Positions 25,372 through 32,796 of a DNA stretch of 35,769 nucleotides are shown here, in pieces (the first letter of the stretch is position 1; every line of letters starts with the position of its first letter). The position numbers and the translations under genes are program-made. Origin of the DNA: Candidatus Omnitrophota bacterium (GTDB lineage: Bacteria > Omnitrophota > Gorgyraeia > Zapsychrales > Fredricksoniimonadaceae); contig JADFWS010000005.1 of NCBI GenBank assembly GCA_015234065.1, positions 1-35,769 of the forward strand, given 5' to 3'. The notes below the pieces were generated by a model. It was given only the letters and a program-made list of their open reading frames with translations. It was not told the DNA's origin and did not search any database.

Positions 25372-27838
25372 AAGGATGCTCCTTTGCGCATTCTTTAAGT
25401 GCCCCTAACAAATCGCCGCCCAACCGCTCGCGAACGGCATTTAAAAATTCATTGTTCCGCGGCTCGGTATTGGCCGCCCAATACAATAACGGGTCCGGCA
25501 CCAGCCGTATCACCCCGGTTGTTGAGGACGTGATCGCCAGCGCCTCAGAATACTGCCCCTTCACCGTCCTTAACGAACGCAGGATTCCGGCACTTTCTTC
25601 ACTTAACGCAAGCTCTCGTTTGAACCCCTCGATCAAACTCTGATCCTGCTTTAAAAAAATCTTGTTGGCTGTATTAGCCAGCACCGCTCCTCCGGCTTTC
25701 TGCTGCAAAAGGTCAGCTGCCTCCTGAGTAACCGCCACGGCTGAACAACGGTACTTTCTAAAAGTCTTAAAAGCATTGGCTATAAAATCCGCCGTGTTGG
25801 ACATCTTTAGCAATTGCCAAGCCTCATCAATGATCAGGAACTTTCTCTGAGCAATGACTGAGCGTTCAGACACGAAGTTTGTAATAAAAAACATAATATT
25901 TAGCAGCACTACCAACTGAAGATCGGGATAGCGCGACAGCTGAGCCAATTCAAACACCGTGAAGCGACCGCACGATGACAGCTCATTGCGGCCGTCAAAA
26001 AAATCTCCGTACTGCCCGTCCTTGGTAAAAGGTGTCAGGCGAAGAGCTAAACTGCGGCTCATATCTGCCGGCAAACCCTTCTCTTCACTTGTATCAGGGC
26101 CTTTAAGAACAGCGACAACATCGCTTAAGACAACCTCTCGGTCCGGGATCCTTTCGTATGCCTTACGGATCGCTATCTCCAACAACCCGCGCTCTTCTCG
26201 CCCAAGGCGGTCACGTTCATCCCCTCCCGAAGCCATCATAGCCAGCATCTCAACAAGAAAAGCCTTGTTTTCTGCGGTCGGTTGGCGATAAAAAGGATTG
26301 ATGCAGAGCGGCCGGTCCATTTCAAATGAAACATACTGTCCACCTAAGACTTTACAAGTCTTACGGTAGGAATTTCCTTTATCTAGAACAAAAAAATATG
26401 AACCAAGCCGATAATTCTGGTAGATCAGGTCATTGGTCAAGAACGACTTGCCCGCACCTGAAGCGCCAATGATCACGGAATGAGGATTCGTCTCTGAATC
26501 AAAGAAATCAAGACCCACCGGCTCTGATCGACGATTTAAATAAAGAGCCGCCGGTGTCCGGGTCCCCCTAAATGCCCCATACCAAGGGAGCATATCGCTG
26601 AGATTATCTGCCAGTAACCGGCGCGTCCTCCTGATCGCATGATCGTAAGCATGGTCAAAATTTAACGGCAAACAGCTCAAGAACAATGAAGGCGCAATAA
26701 TCTCCTCTTTTAACCCTTCGGCGCCCAACCGGCCGAGCTGGCTGATGAAAGCATCCGCCTGACGATCTGCCTCATCAGCTGTATGAGTAAACGGAACAAA
26801 ATGCGCCCGCGCATAAACAACTGCCCGTCCGCCTTTATATGATTCACTGATAACGGCGCTAAGCTCTTCTTTCTTCTGAACTGCCTCTTCGCTCACATCG
26901 CCTAACGATGAATTCCTTTGAATAAACGCGAATGCTTTCTGAAACTTCAACCGTGCGAGAGCTTCCGCTTGGTCGGGAACAATAAAATTAAAAACAAGCA
27001 TGAACTCAGCGCTGGTATCCAGCAACGATGTTCCACCGGCGGATGGACTGGAGAACATCCCCGGCCATGTCTGTGGCGGCAATTCTTTAAGTGTCACCAC
27101 ACGCGAATGAACTCCGTCAAGAATAAAGCCCCTTCCTTCGGCAAGCGGAGCGTTATAGAGAACCTGATCACGAATAAAATTGTTCGCAGCCTTGGACTTC
27201 TTGACAACAAGCGAACGCTTCGGATTAAGAAGGCGGTATAACAACCGGATCAGCGCATCTCCGTCCACAATATCGAAAGTCATCCCTGTTAAACGCAGCG
27301 AATTCTCAATAGGGGCGATCATCTTTAAGAAAGCATCTCGCTCTTTATCCAATACCGATGAGCCATAATGAATTCCATCGGGATAATACGCCCGTGACTG
27401 CCCCGGCCATAACGGCGGATCATACTTTGGGAAATACCTGGCCGTCATAAAAATCCTCAGCCGGCGAGGACGGACACTTTTCTTTAAATGATCAAGCTTC
27501 CCCTCCGTCACCGCTGAAACAATGGCAGAATCAGTACTGCCTCCCCTCGTCTGGTAATCCTCCAGAACCCCCTCAATATCACTGTCACTCCACAAGATGA
27601 CCTGGGCGCATATCCGCGCGGGAAATTGACTGATCGTTCCGGCAACTTGCGATGAAAAAGACTCCATCGCTTCCGGAGAAGCCCCTTCCGCCCCAAACGG
27701 CTGAACTTCCCAGACTCGGCCAAGGCTGCCGTCAACATTCACAAATACTCCGTCAACCTCATCCGCATAAGGCAAATGATCGAGAAGTGACGGACCTTCA
27801 CTGAAGATTTTTTCAATATCAACCGCAGTCAAGGCCAT
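25358..27838 (-). CDS. traC: TraC/VirB4-family T4SS ATPase
   Basis: The product has 826 residues from the ATG at 27838. That start is preferred over a TTG one codon upstream because it shares its A with the traV stop. The N-terminal TraC_F_IV domain (about 15-250) opens LLDHLPYADEVDGVFVN. The C-terminal P-loop domain has Walker A IIGASGAGKSFL (about 457-467), Walker B RKFLIIDEAWQLLK (about 664-677), then SAVAVTQEAADLL. VirB4/TraC ATPases are the universal motor of T4SS and energise pilus assembly at the inner membrane. Length and domain order are normal and the active site is complete. This is the strongest evidence that the operon is a T4SS. Confidence 0.93.
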   Translation of the reverse strand: MALTAVDIEKIFSEGPSLLDHLPYADEVDGVFVNVDGSLGRVWEVQPFGAEGASPEAMESFSSQVAGTISQFPARICAQVILWSDSDIEGVLEDYQTRGGSTDSAIVSAVTEGKLDHLKKSVRPRRLRIFMTARYFPKYDPPLWPGQSRAYYPDGIHYGSSVLDKERDAFLKMIAPIENSLRLTGMTFDIVDGDALIRLLYRLLNPKRSLVVKKSKAANNFIRDQVLYNAPLAEGRGFILDGVHSRVVTLKELPPQTWPGMFSSPSAGGTSLLDTSAEFMLVFNFIVPDQAEALARLKFQKAFAFIQRNSSLGDVSEEAVQKKEELSAVISESYKGGRAVVYARAHFVPFTHTADEADRQADAFISQLGRLGAEGLKEEIIAPSLFLSCLPLNFDHAYDHAIRRTRRLLADNLSDMLPWYGAFRGTRTPAALYLNRRSEPVGLDFFDSETNPHSVIIGASGAGKSFLTNDLIYQNYRLGSYFFVLDKGNSYRKTCKVLGGQYVSFEMDRPLCINPFYRQPTAENKAFLVEMLAMMASGGDERDRLGREERGLLEIAIRKAYERIPDREVVLSDVVAVLKGPDTSEEKGLPADMSRSLALRLTPFTKDGQYGDFFDGRNELSSCGRFTVFELAQLSRYPDLQLVVLLNIMFFITNFVSERSVIAQRKFLIIDEAWQLLKMSNTADFIANAFKTFRKYRCSAVAVTQEAADLLQQKAGGAVLANTANKIFLKQDQSLIEGFKRELALSEESAGILRSLRTVKGQYSEALAITSSTTGVIRLVPDPLLYWAANTEPRNNEFLNAVRERLGGDLLGALKECAKEHPYGIR

Positions 27839-28194
27839 CAACGGGACTCCCCTTCAATAAACCACCGGGTTTTATCCAGCATTACAAACGACCAGTGCCC
27901 ACCGACCATAATATCCCGATCCTCATTTTGAATATGCGACGGCACCCAAATTTTGATCACTTTTGGCGGAAGGATCACCGGAAGATACGGCTTGACCACG
28001 CCGATCGGAACATCCAGAGACAACAACATCTTTCTTTCTGGCTCGCTTTTTTCCGCATTTTTTGACCGGCGATAAATTTCCGCGAACGTCCGGGCTTTGC
28101 TTTCTTCTGAGGCTCTTATTCCTGATGAGCGGGCACTCGCACAGCCGCTAATCCAGATAATGAGCAGTATCAGGCTTATTGATCTTAAGGCCAT
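27838..28194 (-). CDS. traV: TraV-like outer-membrane lipoprotein (VirB7 role)
   Basis: This 118-aa lipoprotein has a lipobox ISGC at residues 15-18. Its C-terminal half, PPKVIKIWVPSHIQNED followed by HWSFVMLDKTRWFI, matches the pattern of the TraV family tail (R/K-I-W-V-x-P, then an aromatic strand and RW). TraV anchors TraB and TraK in the outer-membrane core complex. The start lies 47 bp inside traB in another frame, and the stop shares its A with the traC ATG. TraV at this place, between traB and traC, is also the F-plasmid order. Confidence 0.7.
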   Translation of the reverse strand: MALRSISLILLIIWISGCASARSSGIRASEESKARTFAEIYRRSKNAEKSEPERKMLLSLDVPIGVVKPYLPVILPPKVIKIWVPSHIQNEDRDIMVGGHWSFVMLDKTRWFIEGESR

Positions 28195-29311
28195 TGATCC
28201 GCACTCCTTCCAAAACGATCAAATACACATCCACCCCCGCCTCCACCCGGACCGCGGGAACAATTGAGTTCAACTGATCAGCGTAATATTTAGATAGTTG
28301 CGCGGCACTCTGCGATAACCCCTGGAATGCGGCATAACGGCCGACACTTCCCGTCACATTTCGAGCGACACGTCCGCTTGACGACCTGACGGCAGTCGTT
28401 TCTCCATCGGCAACTGCTTCAGAAGCCCCTCCCAGGAAACCGCTCATAAATGACGCCGCCATCTGGGCGCCTGTATTGCGGACCACCACTCCCTTGATCC
28501 CGAGCTCCCCGTAAATGTCAGTGACATAACCAATATTCCCCTGATAGGTAAACTCTTTTCCCTCAGGAAGGACTGCTGACAGCGTAACCGCCTGGACCAA
28601 AGCCCTTTCACTGTTCAGCTCACCAACGGCCTTCCCGATCACAAAAGCTCCGGAGAGGGGTATCCTGGCTTCATTAGGCCCATAAAACGCCTCGTTCAAC
28701 CTGATGAGCACCGGTAAAGGATTGTTCTGGTCTGCAGGTGCATAAACCCCCGTCAGGAGCGTCCCGCGAACAAAGCTTCCTGATGGTAAATACACCCCTT
28801 CAGCCTCCGGTTCCGTTACCGGATTGATATTGACCACTTCCAACCGGTAATGATTTGCAATATCCCCTTCCAACGAATTTTCTCCGGACAAAAGCACGCC
28901 TGCCCTCAACGGGATTTCGGCGATCTTGCTTTGAAGGCCGGACATGGAGTCATTTATATTCCCCTGAGCTTTACCCAGTTCACTGATCTTCTTTTCCAAC
29001 AGTTCAATCTGATCCTGCATTCTCCTGCTTTTTTCCAGTGCACCTTGATACTGCTCTTCCAGTCGGCCGACAAAAGCCTTGCGGTCAACATCCTCTCCAA
29101 GGAACAGGCCCGACACTTCTTTGATCGGGACTTTTACCTTATCCGGCATTGTCTCTCGCGATCGTGAATTTTCAGCAACCCTGCTTGTCTTTTTCGCATC
29201 ATTATTTGACGAAAAAACAAATATTATGATAAAAAAAAGGGCCCCTCCTGCCAATAACCATGCCCGACGGTCATTTAAAAGTGAATGAAAACTTTCGGGA
29301 ATTCCATTCAT
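28148..29311 (-). CDS. traB: TraB/VirB10-family T4SS channel protein
   Basis: The product has 387 residues: a cytoplasmic start, one membrane helix (about 18-34, WLLAGGALFFIIIFVFS) and a coiled coil (about 85-125, LEEQYQGALEKSRRMQDQIELL). The TrbI/VirB10 beta-barrel domain (about 165-387) contains VYLPSGSFVRGTLLTGVYAP and ends AGVDVYLIVLEGV. TraB spans both membranes and links the ATPases to the outer-membrane core. The Ala/Gly-rich segment at about 290-350 corresponds to the antenna region. It overlaps traK by four bases. Confidence 0.88.
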   Translation of the reverse strand: MNGIPESFHSLLNDRRAWLLAGGALFFIIIFVFSSNNDAKKTSRVAENSRSRETMPDKVKVPIKEVSGLFLGEDVDRKAFVGRLEEQYQGALEKSRRMQDQIELLEKKISELGKAQGNINDSMSGLQSKIAEIPLRAGVLLSGENSLEGDIANHYRLEVVNINPVTEPEAEGVYLPSGSFVRGTLLTGVYAPADQNNPLPVLIRLNEAFYGPNEARIPLSGAFVIGKAVGELNSERALVQAVTLSAVLPEGKEFTYQGNIGYVTDIYGELGIKGVVVRNTGAQMAASFMSGFLGGASEAVADGETTAVRSSSGRVARNVTGSVGRYAAFQGLSQSAAQLSKYYADQLNSIVPAVRVEAGVDVYLIVLEGVRINGLKINKPDTAHYLD

Positions 29312-29988
29312 CGTGTCGCCACCATATACAATATCCCCTTTGAACCGTTCGTCCCTGCTGGAGACAAAATATCTCTCTGTGAATTCACGGCCAAGAGTCC
29401 AGGAAAATTAAACTGTTCAACCGGAAGGACCTGCGACTGCGGAAGGAGGTTCTCCGCCGTAAGGATATACCCGACGATATCCGTCATTTCGTACATCATT
29501 TCCGTTCTGATCCGCACTCTTGAATCTTCAAAGATCACATCCTCCCGTACTGTCTCAACAGCCCCTTCAGGCACCCGGCCGGATGCTAATTCCCGGATAA
29601 TATCAATACTGGAAAGCGCCCCTTTTACACTCAATCGCTGGTTTTCGCGCGGAGCAATAACGACCTTCTCTTCTCTACCATGATCAAAAACGAACTTGAG
29701 ACGATACGAACGTCCGATCCCGTCAATGACCATTAGTTCAGCCGCACTGCGCATTAAAGGGGTTATAAATAGATGCCCTGATACCTGCTCGACCTTAAGG
29801 CTTGCCGCGTCTCCTGAACGGACAATACTGGAAACGCCATTTCCCACCACAACTTCAATCACCTTGCCCAACTCGGAACGAACTTCCACCGCCCCTTCAT
29901 GCAGCACATGCTTAACTTCCTGGGCCTCGGCGCAAACAACCGCGCCAAAGATCAGGATTAGCACAAGTGAACATCTAACTTTTGCCAT
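29308..29988 (-). CDS. traK: TraK/VirB9-like secretin-fold core protein
   Basis: The product has 226 residues with a signal peptide at 1-22 (LVLILIFGAVVCAEA). The rest contains VVVGNGVSSIVRSGDAASLKVEQVSGHLFITPL and IGRSYRLKFVF, the beta-rich N-terminal pattern of TraK. It ends ILYMVATR. TraK forms the outer-membrane core with TraB and TraV. It is flanked by traE (14-bp overlap) and traB (4-bp overlap), exactly as in F. Sequence conservation in this family is weak, so the call rests on fold pattern plus order. Confidence 0.75.
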   Translation of the reverse strand: MAKVRCSLVLILIFGAVVCAEAQEVKHVLHEGAVEVRSELGKVIEVVVGNGVSSIVRSGDAASLKVEQVSGHLFITPLMRSAAELMVIDGIGRSYRLKFVFDHGREEKVVIAPRENQRLSVKGALSSIDIIRELASGRVPEGAVETVREDVIFEDSRVRIRTEMMYEMTDIVGYILTAENLLPQSQVLPVEQFNFPGLLAVNSQRDILSPAGTNGSKGILYMVATR

Positions 29989-30613
29989 TTTCTACCTCTT
30001 CTTTCCTAATGTCGCTGATACTCAAAGCAAACGGATTCTCCTTCGTAACAGCAGACCGAAGAACTGTCAGGATGATCCTCTGGGATTCAACAGACATTTC
30101 CTCTTTCCCCATATACACACCGCGCCGCCCTTCAAAAATGACTCTAAAGACCCCCTTATCCTCTTCGACTTGTGGTTCTTGAGATAACATGAACACTGAC
30201 GACAAACGATCCCGCCGAACCTTCTCCAGCTCGTCAGCTGCCCTGGCATGTACCTGTGCAAGCATTCCCGGTGCCATAAATTTCGACGACCGGGCATATA
30301 CCCCTTCTACCGTATCCGGCGTAAAATTAAGCCACTCCATAAGCCACGCAACGGCAAAACTGCGCACAGAAGCAGATGGCACGATGCCGGGATCCGAAAT
30401 CCCTGCGGATGTAGCTCCAGGAACATAATAAATTGACTTCGGACGACTGGCTAGATACACAAAACCTACAAACAGAACGAGAACAAGAGCCGACAACAAT
30501 CCGATCATTAATTTCATTTGGACATTTTGATGTTCAGCTGCGGCATAACGCTCAAAGAACAGAGTGCTTTTCGCCCTAAAGGGTTGAGCCGCTACTGGCT
30601 GGTCAATCGACAT
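29975..30613 (-). CDS. traE: TraE/VirB8-like inner-membrane protein
   Basis: The product has 212 residues: a cytoplasmic segment, one membrane helix (about 35-57, LMIGLLSALVLVLFVGFVYLAS) and a periplasmic domain (about 85-205). It has SVRSFAVAWLMEWLNFTPDTVE and RRGVYMGKEEMSVESQRI. TraE proteins are bitopic VirB8 analogues with this size and layout. The gene overlaps traL by 11 bp and traK by 14 bp. Confidence 0.78.
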   Translation of the reverse strand: MSIDQPVAAQPFRAKSTLFFERYAAAEHQNVQMKLMIGLLSALVLVLFVGFVYLASRPKSIYYVPGATSAGISDPGIVPSASVRSFAVAWLMEWLNFTPDTVEGVYARSSKFMAPGMLAQVHARAADELEKVRRDRLSSVFMLSQEPQVEEDKGVFRVIFEGRRGVYMGKEEMSVESQRIILTVLRSAVTKENPFALSISDIRKEEVENGKS

Positions 30614-30878
30614 ATGCGCAATACCTACCCTCTCCCGGCGGAAGAAGACCCTGCAAAGGGACTCCCAGCCGATATAACTGATGGATCATGAACCCTTCAG
30701 CCTTTCCTCGCTTTATCACCGCCAATAGCGGCCAACCGATAAACAAGAAAAGTAACGGTACTATCGGAGAAAACAAAATTGCCGGGACACCAAAAACCAG
30801 GATCAGTACGGCCACATCCTCTCCTTCAAGGCCCAAAATAAGTAAAGGCCGGTCGATAGTCCTTGGACAATTTCGCAT
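30603..30878 (-). CDS. traL: TraL/VirB3-like inner-membrane protein
   Basis: The product has 91 residues. It starts RTIDRPLLILGLEGEDVAVLIL, the conserved opening of the TraL family (short soluble start, D-x-P, then hydrophobic). Two close membrane helices lie at about 21-38 and 40-55, followed by a polar tail ending GVPLQGLLPPGEGRYCAYVD. TraL works with the VirB4/TraC ATPase in pilus assembly. It begins 3 bp after the pilin-like gene and overlaps traE. Confidence 0.78.
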   Translation of the reverse strand: MRNCPRTIDRPLLILGLEGEDVAVLILVFGVPAILFSPIVPLLFLFIGWPLLAVIKRGKAEGFMIHQLYRLGVPLQGLLPPGEGRYCAYVD

Positions 30879-30881
30879 AAA

Positions 30882-31172
30882 TTAAAAGATGCTCAGAAAA
30901 TTAGGCAAAAACACCAGCGCAAGCAAAGCCATCACGCACCCGATAGCGACTCCATACTGTTTATGAACAATATTCCATATGGCTACGATCAAAAAGACCA
31001 ATGCCAGAACTTTCGACACCGGCCCGGTCATCACCTTCACCATAAAAGTCGCCAGACCATTAAACTCTTCACTGGCCTTATCTTCAGCCCCTGATGATTG
31101 AGCCCAGACCATTGAATACATCGATAAGCCCGCCCATAAAAAACCTGATAACAACACTCGCAGTTTTTTCAT
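30882..31172 (-). CDS. TraA/VirB2-like pilin candidate
   Basis: This 96-aa protein has a signal peptide (1-24, ending SMVWA). A short polar stretch follows, then two hydrophobic helices (about 46-68 and 72-92) around the basic turn HKQYG. That is the VirB2/TrbC/TraA pilin layout, and the gene sits directly before traL as traA does in F. Sequence similarity cannot be judged by eye for such short proteins. It overlaps the preceding gene by four bases. Confidence 0.65.
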   Translation of the reverse strand: MKKLRVLLSGFLWAGLSMYSMVWAQSSGAEDKASEEFNGLATFMVKVMTGPVSKVLALVFLIVAIWNIVHKQYGVAIGCVMALLALVFLPNFLSIF

Positions 31173-32398
31173 ATTCTTCCCTTTCTATTTACTAAGATCA
31201 AAAGCGGCATCAACAAGGCCGCGACCCCCATCATCGGGATAACTCCCACAAGCGTCATGTTCCACAGCCACACAGCCCCCCCAGCCATGCTCACCTGAAT
31301 ATCGAACAATAATGATGCCCCCTTATCAAGCAAGACCCAAAACAATGGAATCAACTTCATTGCTAGCAGAAATTTAAGAAACACTCCGAAACAGTTCACA
31401 TCTGCGCTCAAAGACATAAAAACAAGTACAAAAGGGAATGCCGCCCATACGCTCCATAAACATAATCCGTATAAAGCAGGAAATCCGGACATCCAGAGGC
31501 GAACGATCTGATCCCAGAAACCGTTGAACAACGGTTTTTGATCGATCCATGCACCACTAAGCGCATTCTCCTGACCGGAAATTCTAAGGGCTGAAAATGC
31601 CCATGGAGCGTGGGCGACATCCCCGTTTATTAGCGCACGCACCGCCGCGCTTTGAATAGAACTGCCATTGTAATAATCACGAGAAATCCGCTGGAACAAC
31701 CCATCAATATTGATCAGCTTGTAAAGATCCGATTCCAACTCACGCCATTCATTGGCAGCCTGCGATGAATATAAAGCTAGAACCGGATCCGCACCCGGCC
31801 ATAGATCCCTCCCAATATCCGATCCGCCCTCTTTTAGCTTCCTTAATACAGGAAAATATCGATCCTGATAAAAACAGATCAAACGCTCATGCAGTATTTC
31901 ATTGTTAACCCCTTGATTTAACCTGTCCCGACCCAAAAGCCAAAGCTTGCTCGACAAAAACGGATCTCTCAGAAACTGTGAATGTCGGGTGGCAATTGTA
32001 TCAATCAGGCTGATCGCTTCTTTAGAAACACCCGATACCACCTGACCCATCAGAAAGATGACCGGGTTTACCGTAACCATCTCGATGCCGGCCTTCCTTA
32101 ATATGAACTCCGTTGTTACCTTGGAATATCCGAATTCCTCCATTGATGAACGCGACGGACGGACAGATGAAGTTGGTATGATAAATAGAAAAAGAGACGA
32201 AAAGAATATCCCAAGGAAAATTATCATTGCCCTAAAACTGCCATTCCTTAAAGATCTAACAATAGAGCAAAGAAATCCTGTAACAAAGACAGCCTTCCCG
32301 GCCATCGTTTCGATAAAGATGTGCTTCAATAAGAGTGAGCATTGCTGCACTCCAATAATTTCATAAGCGTTGTCTACCGGTGTAATTCCGCCAATCAT
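31169..32398 (-). CDS. polytopic protein, TraG-N/VirB6-like, first gene of the operon
   Basis: The 409-residue protein has two or three N-terminal membrane helices (about 25-50 and 55-75). A large periplasmic domain of about 200 residues (about 80-290) has soluble helices such as HERLICFYQDRYFPVLRKLKEG. Four or so C-terminal helices follow (about 300-405). The TraG N-terminal mating-pair domain of F-type T4SS has this topology, with VirB6/TrbL proteins as alternatives. In F, traG is the last gene, but here it leads the operon. AGGAAA precedes the ATG. The AT-rich 120 bp upstream presumably hold the promoter, though I cannot choose between several weak -10 matches. Confidence 0.55.
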   Translation of the reverse strand: MIGGITPVDNAYEIIGVQQCSLLLKHIFIETMAGKAVFVTGFLCSIVRSLRNGSFRAMIIFLGIFFSSLFLFIIPTSSVRPSRSSMEEFGYSKVTTEFILRKAGIEMVTVNPVIFLMGQVVSGVSKEAISLIDTIATRHSQFLRDPFLSSKLWLLGRDRLNQGVNNEILHERLICFYQDRYFPVLRKLKEGGSDIGRDLWPGADPVLALYSSQAANEWRELESDLYKLINIDGLFQRISRDYYNGSSIQSAAVRALINGDVAHAPWAFSALRISGQENALSGAWIDQKPLFNGFWDQIVRLWMSGFPALYGLCLWSVWAAFPFVLVFMSLSADVNCFGVFLKFLLAMKLIPLFWVLLDKGASLLFDIQVSMAGGAVWLWNMTLVGVIPMMGVAALLMPLLILVNRKGRI

Positions 32399-32519
32399 GA
32401 TTTCCTGTCAATTAAAGTTTGACTAAACATCAATATAATAGATGAAAAATCAAATATAGCAAGAAGTATTTTACTATACATCAATAATTTTGATTTTTAG
32501 ACAAACATCGACGAGATAA

Positions 32520-32550
32520 AAAACCCTCTACCTTACCGATAGAGGGTTTT
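32520..32550. terminator. terminator downstream of tRNA-Ser
   Basis: AAAACCCTCTA and TAGAGGGTTTT form an 11-bp stem with a 9-nt loop. On the minus strand it is followed by TTTTTT, so it ends the tRNA-Ser transcript. It also shields the T4SS-like operon from upstream read-through. Confidence 0.88.
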
Positions 32551-32558
32551 CCAGAAAA

Positions 32559-32647
32559 CGGAGAAGGAGGGATTCGAACCCTCGGACCACATTTCTGCAG
32601 TCACACACTTTCCAGGCGTGCGCCTTCAACCACTCGGCCACCTCTCC
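32559..32647 (-). tRNA. tRNA-Ser(GGA)
   Basis: The minus strand folds as a class II tRNA. The acceptor stem is GGAGAGG/CTTCTCC with discriminator G, and the anticodon loop CTGGAAA gives GGA. A long variable arm (TGACTGCAGAAATGTGGTC) precedes the T arm GAGGG-TTCGAAT-CCCTC. CCA is not encoded. Serine identity is supported by both the anticodon and the long variable arm. Confidence 0.95.
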
Positions 32648-32669
32648 AAAATTTTCTACGGAAATTTTG

Positions 32670-32723
32670 GAGACCCATATCGGCTACGACAGGCCATCAG
32701 CCTGACGAGCCGATAGGGGTCTC
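32670..32723. repeat. 54-nt three-step inverted repeat between tRNA-Ser and the DUF3131-like gene
   Basis: GAGACCC/GGGTCTC (7 bp), TATCGGCT/AGCCGATA (8 bp) and AGGC/GCCT (4 bp) nest into one bulged hairpin. A further hairpin, CCAAAATTTTC/GGAAATTTTGG with one mismatch, lies at 32646..32670 and touches the tRNA 5' end. The function is unknown: it could be a REP-like element, an RNA processing site or a mobile-element footprint. Confidence 0.65.
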
Positions 32724-32756
32724 ATGCAAAACAAAGTTCATTCGGCAAATAAAAAA

Positions 32757-32780
32757 GACGGGTAGATAATACCACCCGTC
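32757..32780 (-). terminator. terminator of the DUF3131-like gene
   Basis: On the minus strand GACGGGT and ACCCGTC form a 7-bp stem with a 10-nt loop, followed by TTTTTTATTT. It lies 17 bp after the stop codon of the gene at 32797. Confidence 0.85.
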
Positions 32781-32796
32781 CGAAAGAATGTCAAAC

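Noticed and set aside
20053-32398. Interpretation as a complete conjugative plasmid or ICE
   Set aside because: No relaxase, coupling protein, oriT-like structure, entry exclusion gene or TraU/W/N/F/H was seen, and rRNA and tRNA genes flank the operon.
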